From an uncultured Idiomarina sp. (GTDB lineage Bacteria; Pseudomonadota; Gammaproteobacteria; Enterobacterales; Alteromonadaceae): a stretch of DNA of 64,000 bases. Below the pieces are notes generated by a model that saw only the letters and a program-made list of their open reading frames with translations, was not told the origin of the DNA and made no database searches. The first letter of the stretch is position 1; each line of letters opens with the position of its first letter. Location of the stretch: positions 186,001-250,000 of the forward strand of contig CAMPHF010000003.1 in the NCBI GenBank assembly GCA_946885915.1. Reading direction: 5' to 3'. Positions 48,038 to 56,336 of the stretch are shown in pieces. A program made the translations under genes and the position numbers.

Positions 48038-48139
48038 GACTGTTACAAACAAGCAATGTAAGTTCAATTAACAAAATGCTAGGCACAATCAAAAACCGTG
48101 TTAGTCTTTGTCTTACAGTCAGGTAGGAAGAACACTAAT

Positions 48140-48343
48140 ATGATCCGCTGCAACTTAGCTAGGTTAATGGGTGAACAAAAGCTTCGTGTTGCTGATGTTG
48201 CACGCCAGACAGGATTGAGCAGAGCAACGATAACATTGTTATATAAGGAAACGGCTCAGAAGATTGATCTTTTAGCCATAGAAAAGCTTTGCCGTTTATT
48301 CGATTGTGAAGTGGGCGACTTATTCGAGTTGACCAGCAAATAA
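48140..48343 (+). CDS. Small XRE-family helix-turn-helix regulator
   Basis: 67 residues from ATG 48140 (aggaag upstream). MIRCNLARLMGEQKLRVADVARQTGLSRATITLLYKETAQKIDLLAIEKLCRLFDCEVGDLFEL is a complete Cro/C1-type domain. It lies 12 bases before hsdR and is probably a controller (C-protein-like) of the restriction operon, delaying or limiting expression after island transfer. That role is inferred from position. Confidence 0.85.
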   Translation: MIRCNLARLMGEQKLRVADVARQTGLSRATITLLYKETAQKIDLLAIEKLCRLFDCEVGDLFELTSK

Positions 48344-48355
48344 ACAGGGAAAGTG

Positions 48356-51300
48356 ATGCATTTTAACGAAGATACACGCGTAAAAATCCCCACCATCCTT
48401 CATTTAATGAGGCTGGGCTATCAGTATCTGTCGTTGAAGGAGCAAAGCTGGGATCGGGATACCAACATCTTCCCGAAGCTTTTCAATTCAGCAATTCTCA
48501 AAATCAATCCGGGCAAGGAACCCGAGGATGTAAGCCGCTTGCTCGAAGATCTAAAGCTGGATCTCGACAACGAAGACCTTGGTCGAGCCTTCTTTGAGCG
48601 TCTGACAGACCGCTCTAATACCAAGCTCATTGATTTTGAAAACTTCAACAACAACAGCTTTCATGTCGTCACAGAGTTGACCTGCCAGAATGGTGATGAG
48701 GAATTCCGCCCTGACATCACTCTATTGGTCAACGGTATGCCGCTGGTCTTTATTGAGGTAAAAAAGCCCAACAACCGCGAAGGCATGCTGGCCGAACAGG
48801 ATCGCATCAACAAACGTTTCCAGAACCCGAAGTTCAAGCGTTTTGCCAACATTACCCAGTTCATGATTTTCTCCAACAATATGGAGTATGACGAAGGTGA
48901 TCCGGAACCTGTGCAAGGCGCTTTCTACGCCAGCAGTTCCTACCATAAGCCTGTTTTCAATTATTTCCGAGAGGAAGAGATACTGAATCTGACTGCGTTG
49001 TTGAAGCCGGTCTCAGAGGAGGAAGAACTAAGAGTACTGAAAGATAACAATGTGGAAGTCATTCGTAGCAACCCTGAGTTTCAGACTAATAAGCTGCCTG
49101 AACGCCCAACTAACCGGGTCTGTACCTCATTGGTTAGTCGTGGTCGCCTATCGTTTATCCTGCGCTATGCCTTGGCTTACGTGGCTGAGACTGAAGGTCT
49201 GCAAAAGCATATCATGCGCTACCCACAGTTGTTTGCTACTAAAGCCATTGAGAACAAGCTTAACGAGGGCGTTAAAAAAGGCATTATCTGGCATACCCAG
49301 GGTAGCGGTAAAACGGCACTGACCTATTATAACGTGCGCTTTTTGACAGACTATTTTCAAAAGCAACAGGTGATTCCCAAGTTCTACTTTATTGTGGACA
49401 GGCTTGACCTGCTACAACAATCTCATCGGGAATTTACAGCGCGCGGATTAACGGTGCACACCATTAACTCCCGTGATGCCTTTGCCAAAGACATCAAAGC
49501 CACACAGGCGATTCACAACCATTCCGGCAAGCCTGAAATCACCGTAGTAAATATTCAGAAGTTTCAGGATGACCCGGATGTCTTGTCTACCAAAGACTAC
49601 GACATCAACATCCAGCGGATTTTCTTTCTGGACGAAGCTCACCGCAGCTATAACCCGACAGGCAGCTTTCTGGCCAACCTGTACCAATCCGATCCCAACG
49701 CCATCAAGATCGCGCTCACGGGCACACCTCTGATCGTTGACGAGGACAAAGCCAGAAAGAACCCGGATACCAAAGCTATAAGCTCTAAGCAGATATTTGG
49801 CGACTATATCCACAAGTACTACTACAACGCTTCCATTGTAGATGGCTACACTCTGCGCCTGATTCGCGAAGAGATCGCCACCAACTACAAGATGGCGCTG
49901 CAACAGGCATTGGAAGATGTAGAAGTGCAAATGGGTGATGTCGATCGCAAGCTGATTTACGCTCACCCGAGCTTTGTCGAGCCCATGCTGGATTACATTG
50001 TTACCGACTTCGAGAAAAGTCGTGGAGCCCTGAATGATACCAGTATCGGCGGCATGGTCATTTGTGACAGCTCGGAACAGGCCAAAAAGATGTTTGACAT
50101 CTTCAATGGCGTTTACGCACAAACTGCCAGCTCACCCTATGAAATCAAAGATTCTGCGCAAGCCCTGATTGCAGCAGCCAAGCCAGACAGCTATGCCGCA
50201 AAAGCGAAGCAGAACAACAAGGTAAAGAGCGCAGCGCTTATTCTGCACGATATCGGCACCAAAGAAGAACGCAAAGACTGGGTAGAAGACTTCAAAGCAG
50301 GCAAGATCGACTTCCTGTTTGTCTATAACATGCTGCTCACAGGCTTCGATGCCAAGCGCCTGAAAAAGCTATATCTGGGCCGGGTCATCCGTAAGCACAA
50401 CCTGCTCCAGGCATTGACACGGGTCAACCGCACCTACAAAGACTTCCGCTACGGCTATGTCGTGGACTTTGCCGACATTCGTAAAGAATTTGATGCCACT
50501 AACAAAGCCTACTTCGATGAGCTTCAATCAGAGCTGGGCGATGAAATGGAGCACTACTCCAACCTATTCAAATCACAGGAAGAGATCGCAGAAGAAATCG
50601 AGCATATCAAAGATGTGCTGTTCCGTTTTGATATCGTCAATGCGGAAAGCTTCCAAATGCAGATCACTGAGATTCAGGATCGAGAAACGGTACTCGCCCT
50701 GAAAAAAGCCTTGGAGAACGCCAAAAGCCTGTACAACCTAATTCGTTTGCAAGGCGACTACGAGTTACTGGAACAGCTGGACTTTGCCAAACTCAATATC
50801 CTCTATCGGGAAACCTGCGGTCACCTCGATATGCTCAACCTCAAAGAGAGCATCGAACAAGGCACCGACAACACCAACCTGCTGAATGTCGCCCTTGAAG
50901 ATGTGGTATTCCGCTTTATTAAGGTAGGCGAAGAAGAATTGGTATTGGCTGACCAGTTAAAGAACACCCTGCGTCAAACCCGGGAAGCTCTGGCCAGCAA
51001 CTTTGATCAACAAGACCCTAAATTTGTCAGCCTGAGAGAAGAACTGGAACGGCTTTTCAAGAAAAAGAACCTTAGTGAGGTCACACAGGATGAAATGGTG
51101 GCCAATATCGACGCCCTGAATAAAATTTATGACCGCGTTAAAGAACTGAACCGCCAGAACAACCAGCTTCGTCAGAAGTACCTGGGCGATGCTAAATACA
51201 CCCGCATTCACAAGCGTTTGCATGAACGTGGCGATATATCAGAGAACGAGCGCAAGATTTTTGAAGCCTTAACGGGTGTAAAGCAAGACGCCGACGAACA

Positions 51301-51487
51301 GGTGCTGAATAACAGCCAGATCCTGGATAACGAAAGCTATTTTGAACGCCAGATGATGCCTTTAGTCATACGGCGTTTCAAAGGTGAGCAAAAAATACCA
51401 CTCAACGCCGACGCATCAAGATTTATTAATCACTTGGTGGTTGCTGAGTACCTGAAAGAATTTCATACCGGCAGCAGAGCCTGGTAA
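48356..51487 (+). CDS. hsdR: Type I restriction enzyme R subunit
   Basis: 1043 residues from ATG 48356 (an in-frame GTG is one codon earlier). N-terminal PD-(D/E)xK nuclease with FRPDITLLVNGMPLVFIEVKKPN, then SF2 translocase: Walker A in HTQGSGKTALT (about 314-323), DEAH at 426-429 (FFLDEAHRSYN), ALTGTPLI, and LLTGFDAKRL...VIRKHNLLQALTRVNRTY. The C-terminal part is helical for binding HsdM. Cleaves foreign DNA at a distance after ATP-driven translocation. First gene of the hsdRMS operon. Confidence 0.95.
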   Translation: MHFNEDTRVKIPTILHLMRLGYQYLSLKEQSWDRDTNIFPKLFNSAILKINPGKEPEDVSRLLEDLKLDLDNEDLGRAFFERLTDRSNTKLIDFENFNNNSFHVVTELTCQNGDEEFRPDITLLVNGMPLVFIEVKKPNNREGMLAEQDRINKRFQNPKFKRFANITQFMIFSNNMEYDEGDPEPVQGAFYASSSYHKPVFNYFREEEILNLTALLKPVSEEEELRVLKDNNVEVIRSNPEFQTNKLPERPTNRVCTSLVSRGRLSFILRYALAYVAETEGLQKHIMRYPQLFATKAIENKLNEGVKKGIIWHTQGSGKTALTYYNVRFLTDYFQKQQVIPKFYFIVDRLDLLQQSHREFTARGLTVHTINSRDAFAKDIKATQAIHNHSGKPEITVVNIQKFQDDPDVLSTKDYDINIQRIFFLDEAHRSYNPTGSFLANLYQSDPNAIKIALTGTPLIVDEDKARKNPDTKAISSKQIFGDYIHKYYYNASIVDGYTLRLIREEIATNYKMALQQALEDVEVQMGDVDRKLIYAHPSFVEPMLDYIVTDFEKSRGALNDTSIGGMVICDSSEQAKKMFDIFNGVYAQTASSPYEIKDSAQALIAAAKPDSYAAKAKQNNKVKSAALILHDIGTKEERKDWVEDFKAGKIDFLFVYNMLLTGFDAKRLKKLYLGRVIRKHNLLQALTRVNRTYKDFRYGYVVDFADIRKEFDATNKAYFDELQSELGDEMEHYSNLFKSQEEIAEEIEHIKDVLFRFDIVNAESFQMQITEIQDRETVLALKKALENAKSLYNLIRLQGDYELLEQLDFAKLNILYRETCGHLDMLNLKESIEQGTDNTNLLNVALEDVVFRFIKVGEEELVLADQLKNTLRQTREALASNFDQQDPKFVSLREELERLFKKKNLSEVTQDEMVANIDALNKIYDRVKELNRQNNQLRQKYLGDAKYTRIHKRLHERGDISENERKIFEALTGVKQDADEQVLNNSQILDNESYFERQMMPLVIRRFKGEQKIPLNADASRFINHLVVAEYLKEFHTGSRAW

Positions 51488-51511
51488 ACGTAAACCATAA
51501 AGAGCGGTAAA

Positions 51512-53146
51512 ATGGTAGAACTCGAGTTTCAACAAAAAACTAAAGCGCTGATCGACAGCCTGAAGAACATCTGTGCCCACTATGGCTTGGGCAACGACGG
51601 TAACGAATTCAAAATCATTACCCAGACCTTCCTATACAAGTTCCTCAACGACAAATTCGCGTATGAGGCGAAGCGGATCGATGAAAAGGTCGCTAATTCG
51701 GAAAAATGGGAAGAAGCCCTGGTCGCCATGAGCGAAGACGATCTGGAAATGCTGCAACTACAAATGAGTGGTGACACCGCGCGCTTAAAGCCCCATCACT
51801 TTATCAGTTACCTATTCAGTCAGCAGAACGCCCCAAAGTTTGCCGAGCTGTTTGACGACACACTACGCGACATTGCCTTGACCAATAACGACGTGTTCGC
51901 CGTTAAGACCGATGGAGGCACTAAGGTCGTACTGTTTGATCGCGTCAGCGAATACATTGTCGATGAATCAAAGCGCGATGCTTTCTGCCGCGCTATCATA
52001 AACAAGCTGGTAGAGTTCAGTTTCGAACGTATTTTCACGCAAAAATTCGACTTTTACGCCACCATCTTTGAATACTTGATCAAAGACTACAACAGCAACT
52101 CTGGTGGGAAATACGCCGAGTACTACACACCCCATGCAGTAGCACGCATTATGGCGGCCATTCTGGTACCGGCGGATCAGCAGGGTAAAGTGAAAAACGT
52201 TAGCTGCTACGACCCTTCAGCGGGCTCAGGCACCTTGTTAATGAACGTCGCTCACGCCATTGGTGAGAACCGATGCAGTATCTACACCCAGGACATCTCA
52301 CAAAAGTCATCTAACCTGCTGCGTCTTAACCTGATTCTGAACAATCTGGTGCACTCCATCCCTAATGTGATCCAGGGCAATACCGTATTACATCCCTATC
52401 ACCGGGATGGCAAGGACCTGAAGAAGTTTGACTACATCGTCTCTAACCCACCATTCAAGATGGATTTCAGCGACTTCCGCGACGAGCTGGACAGCAAAGC
52501 AAACAAAGAGCGCTTCTTTGCAGGTATCCCCAAGATTAAAGCCAAGGCCAAGGACAAGATGGAAATCTACCAATTGTTCTTGCAGCACATCATTCACTCA
52601 CTCAAACCCGGCGGCAAGGCGGCAGTAGTGGTGCCGACTGGCTTTATCACGGCACAATCGGGTATCGACAAAGGTATTCGCGAATATCTGGTAAAACACA
52701 AAATGTTGGCAGGCGTGGTCTCCATGCCCTCCAATATTTTTGCCACCACCGGCACTAACGTTTCTATCCTGTTTATGGATGACAGCAACAAAGACAAGGT
52801 GGTACTGATTGACGCCTCTAACCTGGGCGAAAAAATCAAAGACGGCAAAAATCAGAAAACCGTACTGAGCCAGAAAGAAGAACAGCACATTATCGACACC
52901 TTTAATGCCAAAGAGGCAGTCGAGGACTTTTCAGTAGCAGTTGATTACGACGAGATCGAGGCCAAAAACTACTCGCTAAGCGCAGGCCAGTACTTCGATG
53001 TAAAAATAGAGTATATGGATATTACTCCCGAACAGTTTTCTGAAAAAATGCAGGGCTTTACCAGCAACTTAGATAGCCTGTTTAGCCAATCTCGCGAATT
53101 GGAAGCAGAGATCAAGAAACAGTTGGTGGGGTTAAAGTATGAGTAA
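51512..53146 (+). CDS. hsdM: Type I restriction-modification M subunit
   Basis: 544 residues. N-terminal helical HsdM domain, then N6-adenine methylase with YYTPHAVARIMAAIL, the SAM-binding DPSAGSGTLLMNVAHAIG (about 234-251) and catalytic NPPF (312-315). Methylates adenine in the recognition site to protect host DNA, using AdoMet. It overlaps hsdS by 8 bases. Confidence 0.96.
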   Translation: MVELEFQQKTKALIDSLKNICAHYGLGNDGNEFKIITQTFLYKFLNDKFAYEAKRIDEKVANSEKWEEALVAMSEDDLEMLQLQMSGDTARLKPHHFISYLFSQQNAPKFAELFDDTLRDIALTNNDVFAVKTDGGTKVVLFDRVSEYIVDESKRDAFCRAIINKLVEFSFERIFTQKFDFYATIFEYLIKDYNSNSGGKYAEYYTPHAVARIMAAILVPADQQGKVKNVSCYDPSAGSGTLLMNVAHAIGENRCSIYTQDISQKSSNLLRLNLILNNLVHSIPNVIQGNTVLHPYHRDGKDLKKFDYIVSNPPFKMDFSDFRDELDSKANKERFFAGIPKIKAKAKDKMEIYQLFLQHIIHSLKPGGKAAVVVPTGFITAQSGIDKGIREYLVKHKMLAGVVSMPSNIFATTGTNVSILFMDDSNKDKVVLIDASNLGEKIKDGKNQKTVLSQKEEQHIIDTFNAKEAVEDFSVAVDYDEIEAKNYSLSAGQYFDVKIEYMDITPEQFSEKMQGFTSNLDSLFSQSRELEAEIKKQLVGLKYE

Positions 53147-54410
53147 TGCGCTCAATGGAAAACTCGGTAGCTTAGTCGCCGCAGGTGGAGGGAAAATTCA
53201 TACGGGGCCGTTTGGGAGCCAACTTCACGCTTCGGACTATGTACCGCAAGGCATACCCTGCATAATGCCCGCGAACATGAAGAATAACCGAGTTGATCTT
53301 TCTAATATTGCGTTTATAACGGAAGGTGATGCTCAACGCCTTTCAAAATATATCGTTAAAGAAAACGACATTGTCTACAGTCGAAGAGGCGATGTCACAC
53401 AAAAGGCATTAATTCGCAAGCACGAAGAAGGTTACTTTTGCGGCACCGGTTGCTTATTACTCCGGCCGGGAAAAAAATTCGATGCCAGATTTTTAACCTA
53501 TTACCTCAGTACTCTAAAGATACAAAATTGGATTGTCAGCCAAGCTGTTGGCGCGACAATGCCAAACTTGAATACTGGAATATTATCCAGCATACCTTTT
53601 CATGGGCCAGAGAAGCCAGATCAGGAAAGAGTTGCGAACGTGCTTTCGGCCATTGAAGAGAAGATCGAACTCAATAACCGCATTAACGCCGAACTGGAGG
53701 CCATGGCCAAAACCTTGTACGACTACTGGTTTGTACAGTTCGACTTCCCCGACGCTAACGGTAAACCCTACAAAACCTCCGGCGGCAAAATGGTCTACAA
53801 CCCAACCTTAAAACGCGAAATGCCGGAGGGGTGGGAAGCGGGAAATATACTTACTGTTGCGGATCTACTTGGTGGAGGGACGCCAACAAAGACAAAACCT
53901 GAATATTGGAATGGGACGATTCCTTTCTTCACACCAAGCGACTCAGACAAAAATGTCTTTTCGGTAGCAACAGGAGATTACATAACAGATGAAGGATTAA
54001 AAAAGAGCAGCACCCGATTGTTCGAGCGACATACCGTGTTTATAACGGCAAGAGGCTCCGTAGGGCGATTAGCGCTCAATGCCGTGCCGATGGCCATGAA
54101 TCAATCATGCTACGCTCTGGAGGCAAAGGATGGAGTTAGCTATACCTTTTTGTTTTTCTTGACCAAAGAACTGATCCACCACCTTGAGGTAAAAGCGAGC
54201 GGCTCAGTATTCAATTCGATCGTATCCAATGACATTGAATTCACTAATCTTGCACTACCAAAAGAGCGCTCATTAATTGAGAAGTTTGCTGCGATAGCAG
54301 AGCCAGCCTTTGAAAAAATTGAAGCAGCAACTAAAGAGAGCCAACAGCTTTCAGCACTTCGAGACTGGCTCCTCCCCATGCTAATGAACGGCCAGGTAAC
54401 AGTAGAATAA
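53139..54410 (+). CDS. hsdS: Type I restriction-modification specificity subunit
   Basis: 423 residues with two target-recognition domains, each followed by a conserved helical spacer: QERVANVLSAIEEKIELNNRINAELEAMAKTLYDYWFVQFDFPDANGKPYKTSGG after the first and AEPAFEKIEAATKESQQLSALRDWLLPMLMNGQV after the second. It sets a bipartite recognition sequence. The last 26 bases before the stop region are duplicated at 56290-56315, a sign of recombination. Confidence 0.94.
   Translation: MSNALNGKLGSLVAAGGGKIHTGPFGSQLHASDYVPQGIPCIMPANMKNNRVDLSNIAFITEGDAQRLSKYIVKENDIVYSRRGDVTQKALIRKHEEGYFCGTGCLLLRPGKKFDARFLTYYLSTLKIQNWIVSQAVGATMPNLNTGILSSIPFHGPEKPDQERVANVLSAIEEKIELNNRINAELEAMAKTLYDYWFVQFDFPDANGKPYKTSGGKMVYNPTLKREMPEGWEAGNILTVADLLGGGTPTKTKPEYWNGTIPFFTPSDSDKNVFSVATGDYITDEGLKKSSTRLFERHTVFITARGSVGRLALNAVPMAMNQSCYALEAKDGVSYTFLFFLTKELIHHLEVKASGSVFNSIVSNDIEFTNLALPKERSLIEKFAAIAEPAFEKIEAATKESQQLSALRDWLLPMLMNGQVTVE
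54375..54400 (+). repeat. hsdS 3' end repeat, first copy
   Basis: cccatgctaatgaacggcca continuing ggtaac (26 bases) encodes the C-terminal PMLMNGQV of HsdS. Identical to 56290-56315. Confidence 0.9.
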
Positions 54411-54422
54411 GGAAGTTAGGCA

Positions 54423-56186
54423 ATGAGCATAAGCCAAATCGAGATAAGGAACATCAAAGGTATTTCGCATGAAAACTTTAACGTGCAATTGAAGGCCTAC
54501 AAACCCAACCTTTTGGTTGCACCTAATGGCTTTGGAAAAAGCTCGGTCGCCACAGCATTTTCGTCGATGAACACCAAGCGAATCGATCTCGCTGAAAAAG
54601 ATCATCATAAAGAGAACGATAAACTGGCACCTGAGCTTAGCATCACGGTTAACGGACAGAAGTTAATCGCAGACAAAACCAAAAACGAGATTCGACAACA
54701 GTTTGATGTGTTAGTTATCAATAGCGGCCTTACCCCGAATGCAAAAAAACACTCCAAGGGGGCGGTATCTTCCACTATTGAAGTTAAACCTATAACGATC
54801 TGCAAAATTCCAGCTAGATCTGACTTTTCATATAGACCTGCTGACGCTAAAGCCCAATTTGGTCAAAACGGAAAGATTCTGACCAACATCTCTGATCTAT
54901 TAAAAGACTCAAGACTTTTGGATGCGATTCAGGGCGTCGATTTATCAAAATTCACTCAGGTTCGCATTCGGACAGCAGTTCAAGCCATAATCGACAAGGT
55001 GAACCATCAGAATGGAAGTGCATCCGTCATATCCCAATGGATATTGGATAACTGTATTCAAGAGCTTAGAGCAGTGACTATTTTAAATAGCATCTCTGAA
55101 CGATTAGTCCAGTATGGTGCTGTTGATTCTGAGATTGAAGGATTTTTCACGGCTTACCAGATTGCCTGCTTACATGCAGCCGATCCCAAAACATTTTCCG
55201 CTGCAACAGACTGGCTATATTACGTTACGGTCAAAGCACATTATCAAGACTTGCTGGCCAATTTCAAAAGCTCGACCTGGCAATGGGCTAAAGTTGAAGA
55301 AACCAAAAAAAAGAAAGAGCTGGTTATCAACTTCCCCAAAGCCCACCAATTATCGAACGGACAGCGAGACATCATCACGCTTGTGGTTCAGCTCCATAAA
55401 ACCTTATACGAAGGCAGCAAGAAACCGCTCATATTGGTCATCGATGAGGTATTTGATTACTTGGATGACGCTAATCTAGTAGCCTTCCAATACTACGTCA
55501 CTTCAATTATTGAAAAATACAAAGCACGTAACCAAGTAATTTATCCAATAATACTGACACACCTTGATCCTGGCGTATTCTTTGATTTCTGCTTTAACAA
55601 ACATAAGATCCAGATTAATTACCTATTATCGAAACCCATTGGCAAGTCTAAGGATATTTTGAAGTTAGTAGAGTTCAGGGATTCTGATCAATATGCAGAT
55701 ATGGTGCAACCGATTAGGGATTTCCTCGACAAACACTGGTTCCATTTCCATCCGGATGCGCATGAAATAGCAGATGAATGGCCCAATTTTCTTCGCAATG
55801 AATGGAAGAGTTCTGATTCATTCAAAGATTATTTCAGCAATGAACTTAACAGGTATCTGACCAACAAAAACTATGATGCCGTCGCTGTTTGCTTCGCTGT
55901 ACGGATTGTTATCGAGCAGATGGTTTATTTCCTTTTACCAGATACTGATTGGCAAGAAAAATTTATTGCGGAACATGGAACGTCCAACAAACTTGAAGTG
56001 GCTTCTAGCGCTGGAGTTGATATTCCTGAAAGCTATTTCTTGCTTGGCCTAATCTACAACACCAACTTACATTGGAACCAAGGGCGTGACTATGTATCCC
56101 CGCTCGTATCCAAACTTAGCCACCCTACAATTAAGCAGTTAGTTGCAAATGTTGCTTCGGCAGCTGAAAATCAAGGGAACCCATGA
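54423..56186 (+). CDS. SMC/ABC-like ATPase associated with the type I operon
   Basis: 587 residues, 12 bases after hsdS with ggaagttaggc before ATG. Walker A VAPNGFGKSS (32-41), signature LSNGQRDI (310-317) and Walker B LVIDEVFDYLD (338-348, with D341-E342) form an ABC-type ATPase with a short middle part (no long coiled coil). The C-terminal 150 residues are helical (VRIVIEQMVYFLLPDTDW, and IYNTNLHWNQGRDYVSPLVSK) and resemble HEPN-like or effector domains of defence ATPases. It is probably an accessory defence gene (R-linked orf). Function not known to me for this subgroup. Confidence 0.7.
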   Translation: MSISQIEIRNIKGISHENFNVQLKAYKPNLLVAPNGFGKSSVATAFSSMNTKRIDLAEKDHHKENDKLAPELSITVNGQKLIADKTKNEIRQQFDVLVINSGLTPNAKKHSKGAVSSTIEVKPITICKIPARSDFSYRPADAKAQFGQNGKILTNISDLLKDSRLLDAIQGVDLSKFTQVRIRTAVQAIIDKVNHQNGSASVISQWILDNCIQELRAVTILNSISERLVQYGAVDSEIEGFFTAYQIACLHAADPKTFSAATDWLYYVTVKAHYQDLLANFKSSTWQWAKVEETKKKKELVINFPKAHQLSNGQRDIITLVVQLHKTLYEGSKKPLILVIDEVFDYLDDANLVAFQYYVTSIIEKYKARNQVIYPIILTHLDPGVFFDFCFNKHKIQINYLLSKPIGKSKDILKLVEFRDSDQYADMVQPIRDFLDKHWFHFHPDAHEIADEWPNFLRNEWKSSDSFKDYFSNELNRYLTNKNYDAVAVCFAVRIVIEQMVYFLLPDTDWQEKFIAEHGTSNKLEVASSAGVDIPESYFLLGLIYNTNLHWNQGRDYVSPLVSKLSHPTIKQLVANVASAAENQGNP

Positions 56187-56299
56187 TGAGTTATCAAGCC
56201 GAATTTACGGGATGGAGTTCGCTCACAATAGAAGACCTTCTTGTCGCATACCGAAAAGCAAAAGCCGACTGTTTCTTCGAAAACACCTTCCCATGCTAA
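56183..56299 (+). pseudogene. 5' fragment of a probable defence reverse transcriptase gene
   Basis: ATG 56183 (and 56186, overlapping the ATPase stop as ATGATGA) starts SYQAEFTGWSSLTIEDLLVA and YRKAKADCFFENTFPC, then TAA at 56297. The DLLVAYRKAKADCFFE segment is, as far as I recall, the N-terminal start of RNA-directed DNA polymerases of the defence-associated (DRT) type. After about 37 codons the sequence switches to the duplicated hsdS end. The fragment is too short to be functional. Identification rests on memory of the motif. Confidence 0.45.
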
Positions 56300-56315
56300 T
56301 GAACGGCCAGGTAAC
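56290..56315 (+). repeat. hsdS 3' end repeat, second copy
   Basis: Same 26 bases as 54375-54400. In its own frame it reads PMLMNGQV then TVK and stop at 56325, i.e. the end of another hsdS gene. The preceding sequence is not hsdS, so the copy marks a recombination junction. Confidence 0.9.
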
Positions 56316-56336
56316 TGTGAAATAAAAGGAATTTTT

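Noticed and set aside
56143..56325. A 60-codon gene ending in the HsdS-like PMLMNGQVTVK
   Set aside because: Its first half is out of frame with the ATPase gene and with the RT-like fragment; it is a chance frame ending in the duplicated hsdS terminus.
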